Source: Candidatus Nitrotoga arctica
GTDB taxonomy: Bacteria > Pseudomonadota > Gammaproteobacteria > Burkholderiales > Gallionellaceae
Assembly (NCBI RefSeq): GCF_918378365.1
Contig: NZ_OU912926.1
Coordinates: 1,240,001-1,304,000 of the forward strand
DNA length: 64,000 nt
Direction of reading: 5' to 3'
The notes under the pieces were generated by a model. The model was not told the origin of the DNA. It was given only the letters and a program-made list of their open reading frames with translations, and searched no databases. Position 1 is the stretch's first letter. Each line of letters starts with the position of its first letter. The position numbers and the translations under genes are program-made. Positions 37,927 through 47,733 of the stretch are shown here, in pieces.

Positions 37927-38211
37927 ATAGTGAGCGGTTCACTCTGTTCATTATTATAAGGTTAGGTGAGTTGGACAAATTCAGGCAGGACGGTTTCAAG
38001 TTTTAAATTGGCCGACTATAGACCCCCCTGCATGATGCGATATTATTTGACGCAGCTTTCCAAATTTACAATATCTCTACTACTAAATAACCGAGCAGCG
38101 CCATTTGTGAGGTATGGAACAGTGTCCGGTATTATCACATTTAGCATCTATTTGTACTAGGCTACCAGCCTAATATAATTATTAAACAATGTGATATAGA
38201 TCAATCACACA

Positions 38212-38822
38212 GTGGTCCAAGGCTGGGTTCTTCGAGGCGCTGTGGAAGGCCGGTCTTGCCGAGTACGACGACCTTGAGAGCATCGCCTGGCGATGGCAAA
38301 GCATTGATGGGGCGATGTTCAAGGCGCCCCTGGCCCAAGAGGCGGTGGGACGAAACCCGACGGATCGGGGGAAAAAAGGCAGCAAGCGCCACCTGCTGGT
38401 GGACGGACGTGGCGTCCCCTTATCGCTCGTCGTGACAGGGGTCAACGCGCACGACGTGACGCAGCTTGTGGCGGTATTGGGTGCCATCGTGGTCAAGTGC
38501 CCATCGCCGCACAAGCGGCGCTCCAGGCATCTGTGCGCCCACGCTGGATATCGAGGCAAGAACGCCATGAGCATCATCCTGGCCTACGGCTACATCGCTC
38601 ATGGTGGGCCGTAAAAGCGAGGCTGATCAGAAAAAACGCGATTCGAAGAAGAAGGCCCGCCGCTGGGTGGTGGAGGCCTGCCATGGCTGGTTCAACAGAT
38701 TCAGAAAGTTACTGGTGCGCTACGAGAAGTTGGAACACACCTTCCTGGCTCTCAATCACCTTGCCGCAACCATTATCGCCCTGCGCAAGATTATGCTGCC
38801 GGTTAATATTATTTACGGATAA
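38212..38822 (+). pseudogene. IS5-family transposase fragment, truncated and frameshifted
   Basis: Frame one (38219-38614) encodes KAGLAEYDDLESIAWRWQSI, DGAMFKAPLAQEAVGRNPTD and RGKKGSKRHLLVDGRGVPLS, the catalytic core of an IS5-family transposase. Frame two (38601-38822) continues with VVEACHGWFNRFRKLLVRYE, so a frameshift lies near 38600. About 80 N-terminal codons are missing. The second catalytic Asp of the usual ADAGYRGK seems changed to His (AHAGYRGK). Non-functional remnant. Confidence 0.85.
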
Positions 38823-39327
38823 GTCCTAAATGTCCGTAGTAACATAAAAGGAAAGGATATTCATAAAATATATCATTATTACAATGATTTTATGAATGTT
38901 TTATAAAATATGGTGTGCATAAATAAAATTAATAATTAAGACCTCCTTAAGTTTATTCCATCTAAGCCGATGTAATGCCTAACCGAAGATTAACTTTTAA
39001 TTAGGCGACTGTTTAAAAAATAATTAATTTAATTGCTCAGGAAAGTCAAGTGGTCTGGAAGTCTAGCTACCTTTGGCGAAGCTTTGGAATAGTTGAGTAT
39101 TCTCAAAGTCAGGCATCAATAAAATTTGCATCGAGCGTAGTGTGAGGTATCAAGTTGGAGCCCCTTATTGACAATAAAAACGAGTATATAAGTGGCGGCG
39201 CACGAGATTTGCGTCGTCACGGCATTCACGGAGTTGCCGATGAAAAGTTCAGTGCGCAAATGGAGTTTGATGTATTTGAAGATCAATTCGTCGCATCGGC
39301 GTCGCAATCGAAGAGAAGCGAGTTGCA
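38823..39327. other. AT-rich intergenic region with a hairpin
   Basis: 505 bases between the IS5 remnant and the histidine kinase. ATTCATAAAAT (from 38860) and ATTTTATGAAT (to 38898) form an imperfect inverted repeat. No gene is supported. The kinase promoter should lie in the last 150 bases. Confidence 0.4.
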
Positions 39328-40845
39328 ATGAACGCACGTCTGACTCTCGCCGTCTTGCTACCCTTCGTCGCTTGTGCCGTGCAATGGCTTCTTTGGGATA
39401 TCCTCAAGCCTTACGTCTGGTTTCTCTTTATTCCCACAGTATTTCTCAGCGCCTGGGTCGGTGGTCTGCTCGGCGGTCTAGCTGCGACAGTCATTGGCAC
39501 ACTCCTGGCTTGGTATATCTTTATACCCCCTGCCTTTTCGTTTCCGCTGGACAATCCCGCATCTCTCTTTTCCATCGTAATTTTTATTTTTACTGGCTTT
39601 CTCTTCAGCTTCTTTTTCGATCAGCTGCAGCGCTCAAAGCACCGAGCCAACGAGGCCTTATCTATGGCCGAGTCAGCCAACGAAAAGACCTTCCAGCTTT
39701 ACCAGAAGCTGAAAGAAGCGCAACGACTGGCCAGCGTTGGTAACTGGGCCTGGGATATCCAGAGCGATACGCATGTCTGGTCGGAGGAGATTTATCGCAT
39801 CTACGGTCGCGACCCGGCCTTGCCTCCGGCCATTTACCCGGAGGTTCAGAAGTACTTCACCCCAGAAAGTTGGGCAACTCTTTCCGCCGCCGTGGAGAAG
39901 GGCCTGGCGGAAGGCGTTCCCTACGAATGTGATGCGGAGGTGGTGCGCCCCCCTGGCTGCCCCCGCCGCTGGATTGCTGCTCGTGGCGAAGCAATCCGCG
40001 ATGCCGATGGAAACATCGTGAACTTGCAGGGCACGGTGCAGGACATTACCGAGCGCAAACTGGCTGAAGAAGAAATCTCTCGTCTCAACGTCGACCTGGA
40101 ACAGCGCGTGGCCGAACGCACCGCCGAACTGACCGCTGCCAATCGCGAATTAGATACCTTTGCTTATGCTGTCGCGCACGATCTACGCGCGCCGCTGCGG
40201 GCTATGAGTGGTTTCAGCCAGGCCTTACGAGAGGATTACGGCGGCCAGTTACAGGGCGAAGCACTGGTTTTCCTGGATCAGATCAACCTCGCCAGCCGCA
40301 AGATGAACGACTTGGTCGACGGTCTGCTCACCCTTTCGCGCAGTACGCGCGGCGGATTACAATATGATTTGGTGGACATCTCCGCCCTGTCAAAACGCTT
40401 GCTGGTCGAACTGGCGCAAAGCGACCCCGAACGGCAGGTGACGGTGGAGGTGGAAGCCGAACTTCAGGCGCGCGGTGATGCGCGTATGATCGAAGTGATA
40501 ATGCGTAACTTACTGGGCAATGCTTGGAAATACACAGCACACGTCGCGGAGCCGAGTATCCGCATGTACGCCGAAGAACGGGATAATGCACGCCTCTTCT
40601 GCGTTGCCGACAATGGTGCCGGTTTCGACATGGCTCACGCCAACCGCTTATTCAAGCCCTTTCAGCGCCTGCATCGTCAGGACGAGTTTCCCGGTATCGG
40701 TATCGGCTTGGCTACCGTACAGCGTATTGTGAACCGCCATGCTGGAGCTATTGAGGCACGAGGAGAGCCGGGCAAGGGCGCGATATTTTGTTTTACGTTG
40801 TCAGACACGCCCGCGGATTCGGCACAAGATAAAAAGGAGATTTAA
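39328..40845 (+). CDS. membrane sensor histidine kinase (DUF4118-PAS-HisKA-HATPase)
   Basis: This 505-residue kinase has a KdpD-like four-helix membrane part (about residues 8-95, DUF4118 type). A PAS domain follows (about 130-240, ending DITERKLAEEEI), then the phospho-acceptor H284 in AVAHDLRAPLRAMSGF and an ATP-binding domain with N-box (MRNLLGNAWKYT) and G-boxes (DNGAGFD, GIGIGLATVQRI). The HisKA type is that of phytochrome-like kinases that pair with small Rcp1-type receivers. Such a receiver follows after 2 bp, so the phosphate most likely goes there. The signal is unknown. Confidence 0.92.
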   Translation: MNARLTLAVLLPFVACAVQWLLWDILKPYVWFLFIPTVFLSAWVGGLLGGLAATVIGTLLAWYIFIPPAFSFPLDNPASLFSIVIFIFTGFLFSFFFDQLQRSKHRANEALSMAESANEKTFQLYQKLKEAQRLASVGNWAWDIQSDTHVWSEEIYRIYGRDPALPPAIYPEVQKYFTPESWATLSAAVEKGLAEGVPYECDAEVVRPPGCPRRWIAARGEAIRDADGNIVNLQGTVQDITERKLAEEEISRLNVDLEQRVAERTAELTAANRELDTFAYAVAHDLRAPLRAMSGFSQALREDYGGQLQGEALVFLDQINLASRKMNDLVDGLLTLSRSTRGGLQYDLVDISALSKRLLVELAQSDPERQVTVEVEAELQARGDARMIEVIMRNLLGNAWKYTAHVAEPSIRMYAEERDNARLFCVADNGAGFDMAHANRLFKPFQRLHRQDEFPGIGIGLATVQRIVNRHAGAIEARGEPGKGAIFCFTLSDTPADSAQDKKEI

Positions 40846-40847
40846 TA

Positions 40848-41288
40848 ATGAATACTAAAACCATCCTGCTGGTGGAAGATAATTCCCAGGACGAAATGCT
40901 TACCCTGCGCGCATTACGCCGCGCCAATCTGGCTAACCGCATAGACGTAGTACGGGATGGTCAGCAGGCGTTGGATTATCTATTTCGAGAAGGCGAATTT
41001 ACCGACCGCGAAGCTTTCTGCCTCCCCACCATAGTTCTGCTCGATATTAGTCTGCCGCGTTTATCCGGCTTGGAAGTGCTGGCACGGTTGCGCGCAGACA
41101 GTCGCACCGAACTGCTACCGGTGGTCATCCTGACTTCCTCCGACGAAGAGCATGACCGTCTGAAGAGCTACGAAAACCGTGCCAACAGTTTTGTCAGGAA
41201 GCCGGTGGATTTCGCCGACTTTGCCGAGACCGTCGTGCGCTTGGGTGTCTACTGGCTGGCGACCAACGAACCGCCGTCAGGAAGATAA
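40848..41288 (+). CDS. single-domain response regulator, Rcp1-like
   Basis: This 146-residue stand-alone receiver has the acidic pocket ED at residues 10-11, the phospho-acceptor D66 in VLLDISLPRLSG, the Thr/Ser of ILTSSDEE, and K of FVRKPVD. Rcp1-type receivers relay phosphate from phytochrome-like kinases without a DNA-binding output domain. The kinase lies immediately upstream (2-bp gap, AAAAGGAGA before the ATG) and a receiver-GGDEF-EAL protein 5 bp downstream, so all three form one operon. Confidence 0.93.
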   Translation: MNTKTILLVEDNSQDEMLTLRALRRANLANRIDVVRDGQQALDYLFREGEFTDREAFCLPTIVLLDISLPRLSGLEVLARLRADSRTELLPVVILTSSDEEHDRLKSYENRANSFVRKPVDFADFAETVVRLGVYWLATNEPPSGR

Positions 41289-41293
41289 AGATC

Positions 41294-43369
41294 ATGATAG
41301 ACAGTCCACTGAAAGTCCTTATCATTGAGGACGTTCCCGCCGATTTCCTGTTGCTTGAGCGCAACCTGCGCAAAAATGGGGTCGCGGCCGAGTGGCGGCG
41401 TATCGGAAACGACGCGGAACTGAAAGACGCGCTGCAAACCACATGGGATGTGGTGCTCACAGACTTCCATGTGCCAGGCATGGATTTCCGCACGACCTTG
41501 TTATGTATCCAAGCGCATGATCCCGATCTGCCGGTGATTATGGTGTCTGGCAGCGTCGGCGAGGAAACAGCGGTCGAGTTGCTGCGCCTGGGCATAGTAG
41601 ACTTCATCCTCAAGGATCATTTGGCTCGTCTACCTAGCGCCATCCGACGGGCTCTCGTCGAAGCCAATGAACGCCGAGCCCGCCAAGCTGCCGAAATTGC
41701 GTTGCACAAGCTTGCTCAGGCTGTAGAACAAAGTCCGGAGGGTATAGCCATCACCGACCTTGATGCCAATATCGAATATGTGAATGAGTCTTACTTGCGC
41801 ATCACTGGTTATAGTCGCGAAGAGGTTATCGGTCAAAATCCAAGCATGCTGCATTCAGACAAGACCCCAAAGAGCACTTACGATGCGTTATGGAAGAGCA
41901 TGGCTGAGGGCAGAATATGGCAGGGAGAGTTCTACAATAAACGCAAGGACGGCAGCGAGTTTATCGCGCACACCATTATCAGCCCTATCCGCCAGCCCAA
42001 TGGGTGTATTACGCATTACGTCGAGATTAAAGAAGACATTACAGAAAAAAAACTTGCTGAGGCTGAAATTCACCGTCTGGCCTATTATGATACGCTTACC
42101 GGTCTGCCCAATCGCGCTCTGCTGTTAGAACGCATGGCACAAACACTGGCTATGAACCGTCGAGTTGGCCATCACAGCGCGCTAATATCGTTCAACATCG
42201 ATCGTTTCAAAACCGTAAACGATGCGGGTGGTCAGACGCTGGGCGATACGCTACTCAAGGCCGTGGGCGAACGGCTGACTCACAATCTACGGGAAGGAGA
42301 TGTCGTAGCACGCATCGCAGGAGACGAGTTTGGAATCTTGCTGAGCGACCTCGCACTCCAGCAACACTCTGCCGTACATCTCGCCCTGCATGTATCTGAA
42401 AAAATACATGCCAGCCTGCACGAACCCTTCCGCCTCGGTGATGAATGCATCACTATCACTGTCTGCCTCGGCATCGCGCTTTTTCCGGAAAGCAATGAAG
42501 ATTCGCCGCTGGACATCTTGCGCCGCGCTAATACTGCCCTTCACCACTCAAAGACAAAAGGAAGTGGACAGACCGCGTTTTTTGAAGGTAGCCTGGATGA
42601 AATCGCAAAACAACGCTTCAATATCGAGCGCGAATTGCGTCAGGCCATCACGTCCGGCGAGTTGCGCGTGTTTTTGCAAACGCAAGTGGATGCAACAGGT
42701 AAGACCGTCGGCGCGGAAGCACTGGTGCGCTGGCAACATCCGCAGCGAGGGCTGATACCGCCGAGCGCATTCATTCCTATTGCAGAGGAATCAAATCTCA
42801 TTATTGAGATAGGCATATGGGTATTCACCGAAGTATGCCGCTTGGTGGCGCGTGAGGACATGGTGGCCTGCCCGATGCGGATCGCGATCAATATTAGTCC
42901 GCGTCATTTCCGCCAATCTAATTTTGTCGATCAGATTAAACATGGCCTCGCCAGCACTGGGGCAGATCCGACGCACCTCACCCTGGAAGTAACGGAGGGG
43001 GTGGTGATCGACAACATCAATGATGTGATTGCCAAAATGAGCGAGTTGAGCTCGATGGGAATTCACTTCTCCATGGATGACTTTGGCACCGGTTATTCCT
43101 CTCTATCGTACCTCAAGCGCTTGCCCATCCACGAAATTAAGATCGACAAGACTTTCGTGCAAGACATGACAACCAACGCGAACGACGCGTCACTAGTGGA
43201 AATCATCCTGTCCGTGGCCCAACATATGCACCTCAGGGTAGTGGCGGAAGGAGTGGAGACAGCTGAGCAGGCCGCGTTTCTCAATCAGCGTGGGCTGGTT
43301 ATTCATCAAGGCTATCTGTTTGGCAAACCGGAGCCAGCTGAGATTTGGATGGCGAGAATTAAAGAATAA
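41294..43369 (+). CDS. receiver-PAS-GGDEF-EAL cyclic di-GMP signalling protein
   Basis: This 691-residue protein has a receiver (residues 1-120, D57 in VLTDFHVPG), a PAS domain (about 135-255), a GGDEF domain (about 265-425) and an EAL domain (about 440-690). The cyclase motif is AGDEF instead of GGDEF, so synthesis may be weak or lost. The EAL domain keeps GAEALVRW and DDFGTGYSSL, fitting an active cyclic di-GMP phosphodiesterase. It is probably the output of the upstream kinase and receiver. Its EAL half closely resembles that of the protein at 55285-57165. Confidence 0.93.
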   Translation: MIDSPLKVLIIEDVPADFLLLERNLRKNGVAAEWRRIGNDAELKDALQTTWDVVLTDFHVPGMDFRTTLLCIQAHDPDLPVIMVSGSVGEETAVELLRLGIVDFILKDHLARLPSAIRRALVEANERRARQAAEIALHKLAQAVEQSPEGIAITDLDANIEYVNESYLRITGYSREEVIGQNPSMLHSDKTPKSTYDALWKSMAEGRIWQGEFYNKRKDGSEFIAHTIISPIRQPNGCITHYVEIKEDITEKKLAEAEIHRLAYYDTLTGLPNRALLLERMAQTLAMNRRVGHHSALISFNIDRFKTVNDAGGQTLGDTLLKAVGERLTHNLREGDVVARIAGDEFGILLSDLALQQHSAVHLALHVSEKIHASLHEPFRLGDECITITVCLGIALFPESNEDSPLDILRRANTALHHSKTKGSGQTAFFEGSLDEIAKQRFNIERELRQAITSGELRVFLQTQVDATGKTVGAEALVRWQHPQRGLIPPSAFIPIAEESNLIIEIGIWVFTEVCRLVAREDMVACPMRIAINISPRHFRQSNFVDQIKHGLASTGADPTHLTLEVTEGVVIDNINDVIAKMSELSSMGIHFSMDDFGTGYSSLSYLKRLPIHEIKIDKTFVQDMTTNANDASLVEIILSVAQHMHLRVVAEGVETAEQAAFLNQRGLVIHQGYLFGKPEPAEIWMARIKE

Positions 43370-43500
43370 TCCTTTCCATGATGATTCATAAGAACTACTA
43401 GGTTAAATTTGAACCCATAAATTATGAATGACCGTTGCTATAGGAGGTCGAAAGTTGAGAGTAACAAGTCCATATTTATGATTTAAAGAATGCATTGCTT

Positions 43501-43542
43501 CATGAACGATAAGGCCAGCATATGCTGGCCTTATCGTTCATG
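43501..43542. terminator. 42-bp perfect palindrome, probable bidirectional terminator
   Basis: The sequence from 43501 to 43542 is a perfect inverted repeat with no spacer (left arm CATGAACGATAAGGCCAGCA, centre TATA). It lies between convergent genes (43369 stop on plus, 43578 stop on minus), the usual place of a two-way terminator. No long T-run flanks it, so it could also be a protein-binding site. Confidence 0.6.
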
Positions 43543-43577
43543 CTTCTTATGAATATTCAAATTAAGATACATACACG

Positions 43578-43868
43578 TTAATGGTCGGAATCCTTAGGGG
43601 CGTCAGAACTATTTTCCTCAGATATACCTGATTGTCCTGACATATCAGATCTTGATGTTTCAGAGGCCTCGGATTTATCCAACCCTGATGTGTCAGATTG
43701 TCCAGGCATATTCGATCCTGATGTGTCAGATGGTACCGACATATCTGACCTTGATTGATCAGAATCTCCAGACCGATCAGACATGGATGTATCAGAATCT
43801 GCATACACTAACGTAGCAGCTAATGTGAAACAAGAAACTATAGCAAGATTAATAATAGTCTTTTTCAT
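43578..43868 (-). CDS. small secreted Ser/Asp-rich protein
   Basis: This 96-residue protein has a clear signal peptide (residues 1-23, MKKTIINLAIVSCFTLAATL ending VYA). The low-complexity mature part is built of Ser, Asp, Gly and Gln with the recurring pattern S-D-x-S-x-x-x-M-x-G-Q-S. AAGGAG sits 7 bp before the ATG. It would be exported and strongly acidic, perhaps binding metal ions or forming part of the envelope matrix. No known family is recognised. Confidence 0.65.
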   Translation of the reverse strand: MKKTIINLAIVSCFTLAATLVYADSDTSMSDRSGDSDQSRSDMSVPSDTSGSNMPGQSDTSGLDKSEASETSRSDMSGQSGISEENSSDAPKDSDH

Positions 43869-44200
43869 GAAATTCTCCTTGAGATGAAATGTGCGAAAAT
43901 ATCTCGGTAAGGTTAGCCACGCCTTGCTTATATAGGCTCTTATTGAGTCTACTCAAATTTCCAGTGGGCAAACTCTATTAGCACATTAGATGAGGGTGTT
44001 TGGGCTGTCTGTGCGGTATCACACGCTAACAAATATGAAGCTTGAGAAAAAAGGACAGAACTTTTGATAGGCTAAAAGGAGGTGTCAAATGAGGCAGGGA
44101 ATCTCTGATGCGGTATACCGTTCAAATTACGGTATTTGTTAAGACGGATCGATTGATCTACTTGAATTTTTTTATGCGGCTATTAGATATCTAAATTTCA
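43869..44200. other. intergenic region
   Basis: 330 bases between two minus-strand genes, expected to carry the promoter of the secreted protein. An 18-codon plus-strand frame at 44089-44142 behind a strong AAAGGAGG is the only coding hint. It is too short to call. Confidence 0.35.
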
Positions 44201-45205
44201 TCAATGATAAGTCCTTGCGGCGCCTACTTTGCCGCGGAATACCCAATAAGAGTAGCCGGAGTAAATTAAAATTAACGGAAGCAAAACTGCGGATCCTGTT
44301 AAAAGAAATGAAAGACTGTTGTCGGGAGCGGCTGCATACCAAATCGTGACCGATGGTGGCACTATATATGGATAAAAGCTGAAACACAGGCCGATGAACG
44401 AGAGTATGAAAAGCCCGAGCGAAGCTAGGAACGGTATTAAATCCCGTTTCTTTATCAGGCCCCAATACAGACCCAGAGCGCACAGGGCAACAAGAATAGG
44501 AACGGGGGCGACGTAGAGCAATTGTGGCCATGAAAACCATCGCATCATGAAACGCTCATTGAGAAACGGCGTCCACAGGCTAACGACACCGATCAGCGCC
44601 AATGTCAACGGACCGGCAATCCAGGCAAAGCGATAGGCCGCACGCTGGACATCACCTTCGGTTTTGTAGATCAGCCATGTTGCACCCAACAGGGCGTAAC
44701 CCACTACAAGAGCCACGCCTGTCATGAGGCTAAAGGGCGTTAACCAACCCCACCATCCGCCCGCGTAGGCCCGGCCAATGACCGGGATGCCTTGAACAAG
44801 CGCCCCCAGCGTAATGCCTTGCGCAAAAGCCGCCAAGGTCGAACCGCTGGCAAATGCCCAGTCCCAAAGATACTGGCCGCGTTTGGTTTTCCAGCGGTAC
44901 TCGAAGGCGACACCGCGAAACACCAAAGAGAGCAGTATGGCAATGATAGGCACGTAGAGAGCCGGCATGATGACCGCGTAAGCAAGCGGAAAAACCGCAA
45001 ACAAACCGCCGCCACCGAGCACCAGCCACGTCTGGTTGCCATCCCACACGGGCGCGACTGAGTTCATCATCTGATCACGATCTGCTTCGTCTTTGGCGAA
45101 AGGAAACAGGATGCCGATACCCAGGTCAAAGCCGTCGAGGATGACATAGGCGAGGACTGCGAAGGCAATGATGCCGGCCCAGATTAAGGGAAGATCAAGT
45201 GTCAT
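44201..45205 (-). CDS. cioB: cyanide-insensitive ubiquinol oxidase subunit II
   Basis: This 334-residue CydB-like subunit starts MTLDLPLIWAGIIAFAVLAY and has about eight to nine membrane helices (ILDGFDLGIGIL, VWDGNQTWLVLGGGGLF). With CioA it forms a bd-type quinol oxidase that reduces oxygen to water. The length fits the CioB/short type rather than longer CydB proteins. It overlaps cioA by 11 bp, so the ATG at 45205 is preferred over an upstream in-frame start inside cioA. No CydX-like small gene follows. Confidence 0.93.
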   Translation of the reverse strand: MTLDLPLIWAGIIAFAVLAYVILDGFDLGIGILFPFAKDEADRDQMMNSVAPVWDGNQTWLVLGGGGLFAVFPLAYAVIMPALYVPIIAILLSLVFRGVAFEYRWKTKRGQYLWDWAFASGSTLAAFAQGITLGALVQGIPVIGRAYAGGWWGWLTPFSLMTGVALVVGYALLGATWLIYKTEGDVQRAAYRFAWIAGPLTLALIGVVSLWTPFLNERFMMRWFSWPQLLYVAPVPILVALCALGLYWGLIKKRDLIPFLASLGLFILSFIGLCFSFYPYIVPPSVTIWYAAAPDNSLSFLLTGSAVLLPLILIYSGYSYWVFRGKVGAARTYH

Positions 45206-46637
45206 GCGGATGCCCCTGTCTGGTTCGATCCAGCACACTAGCAGGCACGAGTGTTGGTGCCGGCATGAGGCCCGCGGCGCGAATGGGTTGATCTGGCGAA
45301 AGACCAGGTTCTCCATCCTTCGGTGGCTTGCTCATGAGACGCACAACATAGAACACCCCGGCGCCAAACAACATAAAGTAAATCATAATAAAGGCTATCA
45401 GTGTGACACCCACCGCCGTCGCGTTAATCGAAGACGCTGATTGCGCTGTCATCAGCAGGCCATAGACTGTATAAGGCTGACGCCCCGCTTCAGTCGTGAT
45501 CCAGCCAGCTAAAACTGCGATAAACCCAGCAGGGCCCATCAACAACGCAGCCCGATACATCCATGGCGTTTCATAAAAGCGACGGCGACTACGAAGATAG
45601 AGACTCCAAGCCCCCATGGCTAGCATTGCAAAGCCGATGCCAAGCATGATTCGAAAACTCCAGAACACAATATTGACAGAGGGGCGCTTATTTTTTGGCC
45701 ATTCTTTCAGGCCCTTCACCACACCGTTCCAGTCATGAGTCAAGATGAAGCTACCAAGTTTTGGAATGATGATTGAGTAATCGACCCGTTCCTTTTCAGG
45801 ATTCGGCAAACCAATTAAAATCAGTGGTGCACCCGCTTGGGTCTCAAAGTGACCTTCCATGGCGGCGATCTTGGCAGGTTGATACTTGAGCGTATTCAAG
45901 CCATGCAGGTCACCAGCAATGATCTGCATGGGGGCGATAATAACCACCATCCACATTGCCATGGAGAACATGATACGTGCACCCGCATTCGCATTATTTT
46001 TTAACAGATGGTATGCACCCACTGCACTCACAACAAATGCGGTAGTAAGATAAGCGGCGAGTAGCATGTGCACGAGACGATACGGGAAAGATGGGTTGAA
46101 AATCACTACCCACCAATCGGTAACGATGAATTGACCGGCAGTGTTGATAGCGTAGCCGCTCGGGGTATGCATCCAACTGTTGGCAGCCAGAATCCAGAAC
46201 GCTGATACGATGGTACCGAGCGCTACCATAACGGTGGCAAAGAAATGCAATTTCGAGCTAATCCGGTTCGAGCCAAACAGCATGATTCCAAGGAATCCGG
46301 CCTCCAGAAAAAAGGCAGACAATACCTCATAAGCCATCAATGGGCCCAGTACTGGGCCGGTCTTGTCCGAGAATACACTCCAATTGGTTCCGAACTGATA
46401 GCTCATTACAATTCCAGAAACTACTCCCATGCCAAAAACAACGGCAAAGATTTTTTTCCAATAGTCGAACAGACTTAAGTAAACATTTCGGCCTGTAGTT
46501 ATCCACAAGCCATTCAACACGGCAAGATAGCTGGCAAGACCGATCGAGAAGGCTGGAAAAATGATATGAAAACTGATGGTGAATGCGAACTGAATGCGCG
46601 CCAAAAGGAGGGCATCGAATTGTTCCATAGAATACAT
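45195..46637 (-). CDS. cioA: cyanide-insensitive ubiquinol oxidase subunit I
   Basis: This 480-residue CydA-like subunit binds the haems. His ligands are visible in ISFHIIFPAF (residue 24) and RLVHMLLAAY, and the Met ligand in SFRIMLGIGFAM. The quinol loop between helices 6 and 7 is short, as in the cyanide-insensitive (Cio) group. The enzyme works at low oxygen and resists cyanide, sulfide and NO. Translation may start at the first Met or at MEQF three codons later. It is the first gene of cioAB. A catalase and hydrolase lie upstream in the same direction. Confidence 0.93.
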   Translation of the reverse strand: MYSMEQFDALLLARIQFAFTISFHIIFPAFSIGLASYLAVLNGLWITTGRNVYLSLFDYWKKIFAVVFGMGVVSGIVMSYQFGTNWSVFSDKTGPVLGPLMAYEVLSAFFLEAGFLGIMLFGSNRISSKLHFFATVMVALGTIVSAFWILAANSWMHTPSGYAINTAGQFIVTDWWVVIFNPSFPYRLVHMLLAAYLTTAFVVSAVGAYHLLKNNANAGARIMFSMAMWMVVIIAPMQIIAGDLHGLNTLKYQPAKIAAMEGHFETQAGAPLILIGLPNPEKERVDYSIIIPKLGSFILTHDWNGVVKGLKEWPKNKRPSVNIVFWSFRIMLGIGFAMLAMGAWSLYLRSRRRFYETPWMYRAALLMGPAGFIAVLAGWITTEAGRQPYTVYGLLMTAQSASSINATAVGVTLIAFIMIYFMLFGAGVFYVVRLMSKPPKDGEPGLSPDQPIRAAGLMPAPTLVPASVLDRTRQGHPHDT

Positions 46638-46822
46638 AGTTATTTTTATAAGTGGTTTCGCTCTTTGCCAATGAAATAGCTATACCAACGGTACACTCAC
46701 TATATCAACAATGGGCTCAATCAATAATAAATGCCCGTTGGCTTCACCATCACCTATTATGTTGCTCACAACCATTTTAAGGCCCGCTCTACGCCAATCA
46801 AGCAAGTGCAGGCAAAGCAATC

Positions 46823-47647
46823 TCAGGTCTTAAGAAATGCCAGCAGATCAGCGTTGAGCTGATTTTTGTGTGTGTCAGTGAGTCCGTGGGGTGCGCCGGC
46901 GTAAATCTTCAGGGTCGCGTTCTTAACAAGCTTCGATGAGCAGAGAGCTGAGGCACCAATAGGCACGATCTGGTCGTCGTCGCCATGAAGGATCAGCGTC
47001 GGCACGTCAAACTTTTTGAGGTCCTCGGTAAAATCCGTCTCGGAAAACGCCTTGATACAGTCGAAGGTGTTTTTGTGACCGGCCTGCATTCCCTGGAGCC
47101 AGAACGAATCGATCATGCCCTGCGAAACCTTGGCGTCAGGTCTGTTGGCTCCGAAGAATGGGCCGCTAGCGAGATCCTTGTAGAGCTGCGAGCGGTCGGC
47201 GATAGAGCCCTGGCGAATCTCGTCGAACTTCTCAATCGGCAAGCCGCCGGGATTATCTGTCGTTTTCAGCATTAGCGGCGGGACGGCTGAGATCAACGCA
47301 GCTTTGGCCACCCGTTTCGTGCCATGGCGCCCGATATAGCGGGCCACTTCGCCACCACCCGCAGAGAAACCGATCAGTATGGCACTCTTCAGATCGAGCA
47401 TTTCGATGAGCTCCGAGAGATCGTCGGCATAGGTGTCCATCTCGTTGCCATTCCAGGGCTGACTCGACCGCCCATGACCGCGACGGTCATGGGCAATACA
47501 ACGATAACCATTGGAGGCCAAAAAAACCATCTGCGCCTCCCAGCTATCCGCACTGAGGGGCCAGCCATGGCTGAACACCACGGGTTGTCCCGTGCCCCAA
47601 TCCTTGTAGTAGATTTGCGTACCGTCTTTCGTAGTGATCGTATTCAT
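46823..47647 (-). CDS. alpha/beta hydrolase, non-heme chloroperoxidase/arylesterase type
   Basis: This 274-residue hydrolase has a complete triad: nucleophile Ser in [17 protein letters not shown], Asp in HGDDDQIVP, His near the end in [10 protein letters not shown]. The oxyanion motif is [11 protein letters not shown]. The closest type is the bacterial non-heme chloroperoxidase/arylesterase (perhydrolase) family. The ATG at 47647 is chosen because AAGGAGG lies 7 bp upstream. An upstream extension overlaps katE and has no such site. Position next to katE suggests a peroxide-stress role, by inference. Confidence 0.9.
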   Translation of the reverse strand: MNTITTKDGTQIYYKDWGTGQPVVFSHGWPLSADSWEAQMVFLASNGYRCIAHDRRGHGRSSQPWNGNEMDTYADDLSELIEMLDLKSAILIGFSAGGGEVARYIGRHGTKRVAKAALISAVPPLMLKTTDNPGGLPIEKFDEIRQGSIADRSQLYKDLASGPFFGANRPDAKVSQGMIDSFWLQGMQAGHKNTFDCIKAFSETDFTEDLKKFDVPTLILHGDDDQIVPIGASALCSSKLVKNATLKIYAGAPHGLTDTHKNQLNADLLAFLKT

Positions 47648-47733
47648 TGTTTGCCTCCTTAGTTTATCGACGAGGTCGTCGACACTTCTCATGTCCTTAG
47701 AATGCTGGCTTTCAGTGGCCGCGCAACCAGATG

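Noticed and set aside
44089..44142. 18-codon frame behind a strong AAAGGAGG
   Set aside because: Too short to support, though the ribosome binding site is good. It could be a leader peptide or chance.
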